DNA from: Hirsutella rhossiliensis
Taxonomy: Eukaryota > Ascomycota > Sordariomycetes > Hypocreales > Ophiocordycipitaceae
Direction of reading: 5' to 3'
Length of the DNA: 64,000 nt
NCBI RefSeq assembly: GCF_020360975.1
Contig: NW_025408673.1
Location: 1,178,001 to 1,242,000 of the forward strand
The notes beneath the pieces were generated by a model that searched no databases, was not told the DNA's origin, and saw only the letters and a list, made by a program, of their open reading frames with translations. The position numbers were made by a program, and so were the translations under genes. Within the stretch, counting starts at the first letter, position 1, and every line of letters starts with the position of its first letter. This document shows positions 55,706 to 64,000 of this stretch, piece by piece.

Positions 55706-55962
55706 TATAAGGGAATATATATCACGGTACGATTAGTTAGGTAGTAGAGATAGCTAGAGGTACTGCGCTATATATATTATATTCTCCTCGTCGTAAGACT
55801 AAAGCTTACGAGAAGAGGGATTTTTCCTTTTTAGTCGGAGTAGCGAGTAGTCTATAATATACGAGCGGGGTAGGCACGATTCCCTGCCGATACCCTACCG
55901 ATATATTAGTACTACGTACCCGAGTGCTTTGTTAGCCTATACCTCCTAGTAGCGCTCTTATA
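55706..55962 (-). repeat. LTR (5' LTR of the minus-oriented chromovirus)
   Basis: 257 bp, aligned without gaps to the other LTR. All differences I can see are C/T or G/A transitions, most of them making this copy more A+T-rich. Followed by AAAAA (55963-55967). Confidence 0.92.
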
Positions 55963-55967
55963 AAAAA

Positions 55968-57770
55968 AGTAATACTAAGAGAGTTTCTTAATAGAAGTAG
56001 TAGGAAAGGACGTCTTTACGGCCTTTTCCTATATTAAAGCTAGAGCTAACCTTACCCTTCCTAGTATCTCGTATACGAAAGAAGGGATAGAGGTGAAAGC
56101 TAATACCTTTACGGAAAAATGCGAGGCCTTCCTAACGACCCTTTTCCCGACCCCGGACCCTAGCCCTAGCCCCCCCCTTAGCCTCCCCTAGAGCCTAGAA
56201 AAAGAAGAGCCTCCGGGCTATATAGGTAGTAAGGGCATAGATAAGTAGGACTAGCTAGAGCTAAAAGACCCTAAGATTAGGAGGGCTATTTTTAGCTCTT
56301 TTAATAAGAAAGCCCCTAGCCCGGACTCCCTTAGCTTCCTCCTTATTTAATACGCGTATAAGGCTATCCCTATAGTTTTTAATAGGGCCTATAAAGCTCT
56401 ATTTAACTAAGGATACTACCTTAAGGTATAAAAGAAGCTATAAGAATTATACTTCCTAAGTAAAATAAGCTAGACTATACTATCCCTAAGGCCTATAAGG
56501 TTATAAGTCTACTTAACTACTTAGGAAAGGTCCTTAAAAAGCTATACGCTACCTAGCTAAGCTATTTAGCTAATACGGCCGGGCTTCTAAACCCTACGTA
56601 GCTAGGGGGATAAAAATAGCGGTTAGCTATAGACACGGCCTTCCTCCTTCTATACTATATCTAAAAGAAGCGGGAGTTTAATAAAAAGGCTATTACTAGT
56701 ACCCTCTTATTAGATATAAGGGGCGCCTTCGATTTCGTATTAAAGGAATAGCTTATAAGGGTCCTAAGGGACTTAAACCTCCTTAAGGCCCTTATAAGCT
56801 AGGTAGACTACTTCCTTACTAAAAGAAAGATCTAGCTAGCCTTTAAGGGGCAAGTCTAGCCCCTTATAGACCTAGTAATAGGGGTGCCCTAAGGGTCCCC
56901 TATTAGCCCTATTTTATTCCTCTTATATATAAGGGGGATACTAGTAGCTAAGGGGTACTAACTATCTTATATAGATAACTTTAGTATCTCTATAACGTTA
57001 ACCTTAGCTAAGAAGAACGTTCGGTAGCTAGAAGTAATAGCTACTAACTTATTTAAATAAGCTAAAGACTAAGGGGTCTACTTTAACCCTTTAAAGATAG
57101 AACTTATTTACTTTAGTAGGTAACGGTAGCCTATTTTAGAGGGTATAATAGTAGGAGGCTTATTTTTTAAGGTAAAGCCCTTAGTACGGTAGCTAAGGGT
57201 CTTCTTTAATTCTAGGCTCCTATTTAAATAATATATTAAGAAGAAGGTAGCCTCTATATAAGCTGCCTTTAAAGGACTATCCTACCTAACCTCTATATAA
57301 AAAGGCCTATTATTTAAAGCCTTTAGATAGCTCTACTAGGCCTATATAACCTTTATAATAAACTATAGGGCTATAAGGGTATTTACCCTTAGTATAGGTC
57401 TAGGTATTAGCCTAGACCTTAGCTAATAGCGTTATAGGGTAAGGTAGGCTATATATATAAACGTATATTTAGTAGCGGTAGGCGTAGCGTATAGTTAGAT
57501 CCTATATAGCTTATTATTATAATATAATAAAAGGCACTTATAGTATAACCCTCTACCTACCTTATAATAGTATAAGCTATCCTTATATTAGACCTAATAT
57601 TAAAACCTTAGTAGTACTAGCTAAGGTAGTAGTAGTAGTAGTAGCTACTATAAGAAGAAGCTTAGTATTAATAGCTATAGTAATAAGCGGAAGAGCTATA
57701 CTAGTAATACTTATAGGAAGAGGCCTAGTAGTAACTAAATAAATAAGCCCGATTTATAAAGCTATTTTAC
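55968..57770 (+). mobile_element. LINE (Tad1-like) reverse transcriptase, right part
   Basis: Continues the LINE interrupted by the Gypsy element. Plus-strand reverse transcriptase blocks are readable: KCEAFLTTLFPTPDP, LLDIRGAFDFVLKE with RT motif A, GSPISPILFLLYIRG (motif B) and SYIDDFSISIT, matching the YADD box. The right boundary, after a TAG-repeat microsatellite near 57600-57650, is approximate. Many TAG/TAA codons interrupt it, so it is inactive. Confidence 0.8.
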
Positions 57771-57779
57771 TAGATATTA

Positions 57780-59700
57780 TAAGACCTAGACTAACGAGTA
57801 ACCTTACGCTAGATCCTTAATACCCTCTTAACGCTAGCTCTAGTAGATACGCCCCCTGCTATTAAGTAGTTAGAGCGTAAGGCGGCCCTTAGTAAACGGA
57901 AGCTACTACCTTAGCTTACTTAAGATAGTAAGCTAGAGACCTTTTACTTCTTCCTTAACCGCCTAATAGCGAAATAATATATTAATAAGAAATAAGGCCT
58001 TAACGGCTATAAGGAGATAGCTTAGTTCTTACTCTTTTATAAACTACTAAAGCTTTAAATATAGCGAGTAGTAGGCTTTTAAGAGCAGGGCGGTTCTAGG
58101 GGGATAAAAGACCCCTAAGTATTCTTTAACTACCTAGTCTATGCTTCTAGTAATATATAAGAATAGGAGAAGGCATAGGATAAGCTATAGACCCTTACTT
58201 AATAAAAGGGGTAGTCTTTTAAAGAGTTCTTACTAGAATTTAAAGAGACCCTAACCTAGGCAGCGGGTAATACTACCTAGGATAATAGCGCTAAGCTTAC
58301 CTAGCTATAGAACTTAATCTCCTTAGCGCTCTAAGAGCTACTTATCCTTATTATAATACCCTCTACTTATAAGGGCTATATATCCCGCCTTATAAAGGTA
58401 GCCTAAGGATATAAGTAAACGCCGCGCTTTTAAAAGCTATATAAGCGCTTAGCCTTAAGTAGGACTAACGGGCTAGATAGTTCCTCTTAACTTAACCCGT
58501 CTATACCTAGGCCCGCTCTTAAGTCGGCGGTCGATATAGATAGCGACGTTTAGATAGCGGCTATACGCCTTAAGGGGCGCGGTAATAGTAAGACCCCGGC
58601 CGCTCTACTAGCGGCGTAGTTTAGTAAAACGGCTAAGTAAGTGCCTTATAAGGAAATTATTAAACGACGTAAAGAGGGCCGCTATATATATTATAGCGTA
58701 AGTATATATATAGTTAAGTCTTACCCTTACCTCTTAGTAAGGAAGCTAGTAGAGATATAGGTTACCCGCGCTTTATTAAAATCTAATAATAAAGGAGATA
58801 AAGGAACCTCCGCTATATATAAAGTAGAGGGAAAAGCTTAGCTTTAGTATAAAGGCGGGCCCTAGCGCTTAGTAAGCTAATACTAGCTAAGGAGGACCTA
58901 GTAAGGTATATTAAAGAAGAACCTACTTTAATATTAATTATTATTAACTAGACTTACCTCTTTTTTACCCTTATAGATAAGGGTTATTAGTATTACGCTA
59001 TAATTAATAAAGCGAAAGCCCTTAAGCTATACTTACTAGTAAAGAAGATTCGCCTTAAGTATATAAAGGGCGCCTTAGCCGCGATAAAGGGCGCGGTTAT
59101 TAAAGGTATTACCTAGGTAGCTATAGAGGTTAATAGCCTCCTATAGCTACTAGTAATATATATAGTCCCCTAGCTAAAGTTTCCCTTAATTCTTAGGAAG
59201 CTATAATTAACGTATATAAAGTTATATTTAGTACTATATAAGGGGAGGCTATAGTTTAGCCTTATATAGTCCTAGGTCTAATATAGCGGTAAGGAGGAAG
59301 CGCTAAACGCCCTACCTAACTTATAAGACGCCTAAGAAGTCTTAGCCTCGGTATTTATAGGTATAATATAGTAAATCTATAAGTAGAAAGGGCCGGCTAT
59401 AGCTATAGCGTTAATCTACGTAGTTAGCTTAGCGGATATTAAGAAAACGCTACGACTAAAGCGCCTTATATCGGAAGAGGAGCTATAGTAAGCTATCCTA
59501 CCGCGGTTTTATAACCTACTACCGCTCTTTTAAAAAAGTAAGGCTAATAAGTTAAACCCCTATAAGCTAAGTATAAACTACTTAATACCGCTCTATATAA
59601 GGGATAATAATAAGGAGCTTCCTTTACTATTTAAGCCGCTATATAGTATATTATAAGAGGAACTACTAGTATTAAAGAAGACCTATTATAAGATACCTTA
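57780..59700 (+). mobile_element. Second Gypsy-type element, gag to start of RT, RIP-mutated
   Basis: The plus strand holds a gag-like block (FKEFLLEFKETLT, about 58215-58260), a damaged CCHC knuckle (YIYYSVSIYIVKSYPY, about 58680-58730), a protease-like block (PLIDKGYQYYAIINKAKALKL) and the RT entry region (PRFYNLLPLF, then PLYSIL.EELLVLKKTYYKI), ending abruptly near 59700. The rest of pol is missing or displaced by the next element. No LTR was identified. Confidence 0.65.
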
Positions 59701-60900
59701 TAGTCGATAATCTAGGTACCTATAATAATATCTACTTTCTTTAAGGAAGTTACCCCTAACTCTTTAAGGCTCCTTATAAAAGAAGGAACTTAGAAGCTAT
59801 TAAGTAAACTCTAGGAAATTACCCGGAAATCCTAGAAATAATAACTAAGCGGATTATATAGATATTTTATAAAGATTTCCCTTAAGGATATATTATATAG
59901 GGAATATACTATAATTTCCTAAGTAATAATAGCTCCTTAAGGATTATATTAATATTTCCCTAAGAAGTTACTATAAGAATATAGTAGGGAAATTATAGAG
60001 AAATACCTATACTTACCTAGGGAAAATACTAGGAAATACCGCTAATACGCTATACTACTATTATATAATTATAAGGTTAAAATATTACTTAATTAAAGCC
60101 TTAAGTAAGGTCTTATACACGCTATAGTATATATAAAAGATAGAGAACCCGCTAGATCTTAAGCGGGTAAAGAAGAATATAGATAGTTATTACTACTCTT
60201 ACTTTAACTTATAAAACTAATAGCTAGTTTATATTTAACGCGCGTAATAATATATAGTAGCTAGTCTATATAATACGTTTAACTATATATAGTAGCTAGT
60301 TTATTTAGTTACCTATTAGACCTATACTAGATCTAAGTAGATAGCTAAGTTAAAGTACTAGGTTTATACTAAGGGACTAGTATATAATAAATAGTAGTAA
60401 TTTTAATTCCCTTAACTATCTATTCTCCTAAGGTCTATATTTAATAGAATAAAAGATAAAGAATAAGGAAAGAGATAAGTTAACCTTAACTTATAAACCT
60501 TAATATCTTTTTAAGAAGAAAGCTCTTACTCGCGTACTAATAAATACTAGCTTCCTAATCTCTTTTTATAGAAGAAATACTTATAGAACTCTAGATAAAA
60601 GTAAAACTTCTAGGTATTAAAGCTTAAGTAATATAAAGCTTTTATTAGTAGTTAGAAAGATACTTATTTCTAGGATATTTCCTATTAAGTTCCTATAGAA
60701 ATAAAAGATAGCTAGATCGCTTACCTTAGCGGTAAGAACGATACTTAGGGGAATTAAAAGTAGAACTTCTATAGTATAACTTACTAGCTTACTTAGCCGA
60801 TCGTTAAGGCTTATAAAAACGAATTAATAACCTAGAATACGTTTTAGTAATAAGGTAATATTAGCTATAAGTAATAGAGCTATATAGAAATCGGTATAAT
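59700..60900. other. A+T-rich sequence between Gypsy-type elements
   Basis: Extremely TA-rich, stop-rich DNA with no readable domain. It may contain the left LTR and leader of the third element, but I could not match an LTR pair because the element runs past the window end. Confidence 0.4.
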
Positions 60901-63900
60901 ATAGCTTCCCTTACCTTACCTTAACTACCTCTATTAAAAGGATAAAGCCTTAGAAGTTTACTAAACTATAATAAATAAAATAAGGAAGAACCTTTAAATA
61001 ATACTACTCTTAGTAATATATTTACGATAATAACCTTAGTAAACTAGCTAGTAAGCTTAATTATAAAGAGGCTCTTATAAGACTACTAGTAAAAGCTATA
61101 GTAAGAGAAACTAGCGATAATACTACTATAAACCCTCCTTAAGCACCCTTAGTATATATTAAACTAGAAAATATAGGGAAGTTTAACCCCGCTAGCCCCT
61201 TTAATATAACGTTTAACGTCTTTAAAGAAACTAAGAAAATAATTATATATAAAAGCGTCGATTAATTTATCGATTCCTTAAAGTAGGTAGCTATTCGCGG
61301 GCTAGAATATACTAATAAACTAGCGATACTAATCCTTAGCTTACTCCGCGGAACCGCTATTAAATAGTATTCTAATAATCTTAGCGAATCTAACTAAGCT
61401 ATAGTTTATACCCTAGACTAAGGATATACCGCTTAGTATACTAAACTATAAAAACGCTTCGCTATCTAGCTAAAAGTAGCTTTAAGATCTTTATAAATAG
61501 AACGATTTACTACCTTAGATATTATAAATAAAGCTAACTTTTATAAATAAATATTAAAGCTTTATTAAAAAGTAAAAGCAGCGCTATACTTAAAAGAGTA
61601 CCTTACTATACTAGTCTATTAACGACTAGATATATTACTATAAGAATTATTCTGCCGACCTATTAGTTTAGAATTATTTAATACTTAGATTAATAACTAT
61701 AAGTAACTTATTTTATAGTTAGAAACTAAGCTAACGGTTAGGTTATAAGGGAAGATAAGTAATATAGTAAAAAGATATATATAAAGTAAGTTATATAAAA
61801 CTAAAAATAAGACTATAGTAAACTTTACCTTATTTATAGCTAAACTAACTAATTAGAAACCTTAGAAATAAGGATAATCTTAATAGAAAGGAAATATAAT
61901 AACTATATTAAGATAGAATAATCTATACTAAGTAGATATAGGCTTAGTACTAAACTAGTTAGCTAGTCCTTAAACCGGACTATAGCCTTAGGATTTAAAA
62001 CTAAAAGAGGGCTCTTAGGAAAACCTAATCGTTATTAACCTTACTTATTAGCTTTAAGTAGTACTAACTAATAACTAGGGCGGGATATATCTTTCCTAGG
62101 AAATATAAAACTAAATCCTATTTACCTAGGATAAAAGGCTAGAAGATAAAGATACTACCGCCGATATAAGAGAAGAAACTAAAGAAATAAAAGATAAGAT
62201 CTTATTTATTCTTAATATAATAAAAGTAGAACCTATAGGACTAAGTAGTTCGCTTAGAATACTAAGGAACTAGCTAATTATAAAAGCGGCGCTATAAACT
62301 AAAATATTAAATCTAATAAAGCCGTCTTAGTTTATATATACTTAGATATCTATCTTTAAAACTAAAGGCTTAAACTAGCTATTAAATATATATATAGACT
62401 TTAGTATAGCCTACTTTATAATTAAGGAAGACTAGCTTAACTACTTTAACGATATAACCCTTAATATAACCTAGTAGGTCCTATTATTTAGTATAAGGAA
62501 AAGCTAAACTAAGGGTTAGGCGACCTTAATAATTAATATCTTAGGGAAATAAAGAATAGGATTTAAGGTTAGGTAATTTACTATTAGCGCCTAAGTAGTC
62601 TAGACCCTATCTATAGGATTATTATTTAAATAAGATTTCTTAGTACTAAATAAAGTTAATATCTTAAACTTTAAGAGAATAATATCTATTAGCTTATATA
62701 GTAACCTAATAGTTATAGCTCGCTTAACTTAATAGGGCTATATAATCTATTATTAAGTTATATACTAAGCTAACGTCGACGTCCTTATATATAGGATAAA
62801 ACGCTTACTAATATAGATTAAGGATATACTAAGGGATCGTAACTTAGTATTTTTTCTAAGAGACCTATTATTAGCTTATAACTTAATCTAAGGTATAACT
62901 TTAGTTATAGCGGTTAATACTACCGCTCGCTATATTAGATTTAAGAAAGGATAGTATTTAAGAATATTAATAGACCTTAGCGACGAAATATAGTTTTTAT
63001 AGATCGACCTACCTAAGGAAACCCTAGCTAAGCTAACTCTAACTAAAGAGCTAGCTATATAAATGTCTATAAAATATAGCGAACTATATTAAGATACTAA
63101 CCTATTAGTAGAAACCTTAGAGGAAGGGAGCCCTAAGTCCGCTAAAAGGGAACTCCTTTTATAAACGTATAAATAAACTCCGAACTATAAGATTAGGATT
63201 TTATAAGACTATAGCCTCTTAGAAATAACTACTTTAAAGGACGTTAAAATCTATAATTAAGACCCTATATTTATAGAAAAGATCTAATATATAGTTACTT
63301 CCTTCCTAACCTTATAAAAGGACTAAGGTACTATTAAGGTCTACTTAAACTACTATATATATATTCCGCTAGTAGAAAATTAATACTTATAAAAACTAGC
63401 TTTTAAGGCTTACCCGCTTAGCTAGAAGGATAAGGCGCTAATCGACTAGACCTATAAGGACCTATACGAAAAGGGGTATAAAGGTAACCCCGTTCGCTTA
63501 CTCTATATTTATAGTCTAAAGAACTATATATAGTAATAAAAAGGGCTAAATAGTAATAAACTTATACGCTCTTAATAGTATAGCTATCCTAGACGCTTAC
63601 TTAATAACGCTCTAGGAAGATATAATCTAAAAGCTATAAGGGAAATACTTTATTTTTACTATAAACGCTCGGTCTTTCTTTTATTAGTTCTTTATTTATA
63701 AGGAGTATTAAGAAAGGTTTATAGTAATTAGCTATAAAAGTATAAAATAACTAATAGTAGCCTTAATAGGATATAAGAACTTACTTATATATATCTAATA
63801 ATTTATAAACTAAATCCTTTAGGAATATATAGAATATTCCTCTAAGTATATTAATAATATTATAATATACTTAGATATAGAAAATAACTATATTTATTAC

Positions 63901-64000
63901 TTTTAAGCTATCTTTTAACTCTTTATAGACTATAACCTAGCCCTAGCTAGATCGAAATTACTCTTAAGCTACTTATCTATAAAACTATTAGGATTTTAAG
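60900..64000 (+). mobile_element. Third Gypsy-type element, gag to RT, truncated by window end
   Basis: Plus-strand gag-like sequence (KFNPASPFNITFNVFKETKK, then LEYTNKLAILILSLLRGTAIK, about 61160-61370) is followed by long decayed sequence and an RT block at 63600-64000 (GKYFIFTINARSFFY, VALIGYKNLLIYI, YINNIIIYLDIENN, DYNLALARSKLLLSYLS). This order and these blocks match Gypsy reverse transcriptases. The catalytic Y-x-D-D position reads YINN, as expected from two G-to-A changes. It continues beyond 64000. Confidence 0.7.

Larger units (their letters stand above)
48237..55962 (-). mobile_element. Complete Gypsy chromovirus LTR retrotransposon, RIP-mutated
   Basis: The element is 7726 bp long with 257-bp LTRs at 48237-48493 and 55706-55962, flanked by a 5-bp AAAAA duplication. 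Read on the minus strand the order is LTR, gag with a zinc knuckle (around 54440-54520, YNKPGHLSIE), protease region, reverse transcriptase (VVYLDDILIYSKT, about 53230-53270), RNase H, integrase (ILVIVDRYT, about 51640-51690), a chromodomain (DTFFLIK.KG, about 50690-50830) and LTR. A purine-rich tract lies just inside the left LTR, as expected for a minus-oriented element. All coding parts are littered with TAG/TAA, so it is dead. An additional plus-strand gene sits at 48789-50358. It is inserted inside the LINE. Confidence 0.9.

Noticed and set aside
57600..57660. TAG-repeat microsatellite considered as a LINE 3' tail
   Set aside because: Its position near the end of the LINE is suggestive, but the 3' end of the element cannot be defined, so it is not called as such.

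Overview
The window looks like nuclear DNA of a filamentous ascomycete (Pezizomycotina), most plausibly a member of the Hypocreales; the order is an inference. The signs are genes cut by 45-95 bp introns with GT..AG ends and CTAAC/CTGAC-type branch sites, typical fungal families (Zn2Cys6 factor, NACHT-ankyrin protein, DUF7580-like protein, GPI-anchored and small secreted cysteine-rich proteins), and transposons wrecked by repeat-induced point mutation (RIP), in which CAG/CAA codons have become TAG/TAA while CpG sites survive.

Layout. (1) 0.8-4.5 kb: three intact metabolic genes, a short-chain dehydrogenase (-), a divergent FAD-dependent oxidoreductase (+) and a homocysteine S-methyltransferase (-). 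(2) 4.5-16.4 kb: gene-poor, with a GPI-anchored surface protein (7.6-8.4 kb) and a duplicated-domain secreted cysteine-rich protein (13.9-14.4 kb). (3) 16.5-26 kb: a BTB/POZ gene, a DUF7580-like gene and a large NLR-type gene (N-terminal domain, C2H2-like zinc region, NACHT ATPase, five 99-bp-phased ankyrin repeats). (4) 27.2-30.7 kb: a PD-(D/E)XK nuclease-like gene, now a pseudogene, split at a TA by a 1.85 kb RIP-mutated Fot1/pogo-type DNA transposon. (5) 31-40 kb: an S10 serine carboxypeptidase, an eight-exon Hsp70-like gene and a coiled-coil/basic-tail protein. (6) 40.2-48.06 kb: what looks like a dead secondary-metabolite cluster, made of a frameshifted beta-propeller gene, a frameshifted FAD monooxygenase, a Zn2Cys6 regulator with a damaged middle region, and KS-AT fragments of a reducing polyketide synthase. 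(7) 48.06-64 kb: nested transposons. A LINE (Tad1-like) is split by a complete 7.73 kb Gypsy chromovirus with 257-bp LTRs and a 5-bp target duplication, followed by two more decayed Gypsy-type elements running off the window.

Most unusual feature: between pol and one LTR of the chromovirus, on the strand opposite to gag-pol, there is a RIP-damaged but readable gene of about 488 codons. It keeps two introns with clean GTAAGT donors. The arrangement fits a retrotransposon that carries an extra antisense, intron-containing gene.

Exon joins were worked out by eye from splice signals, reading frame and remembered family sequence patterns; no database search was run.
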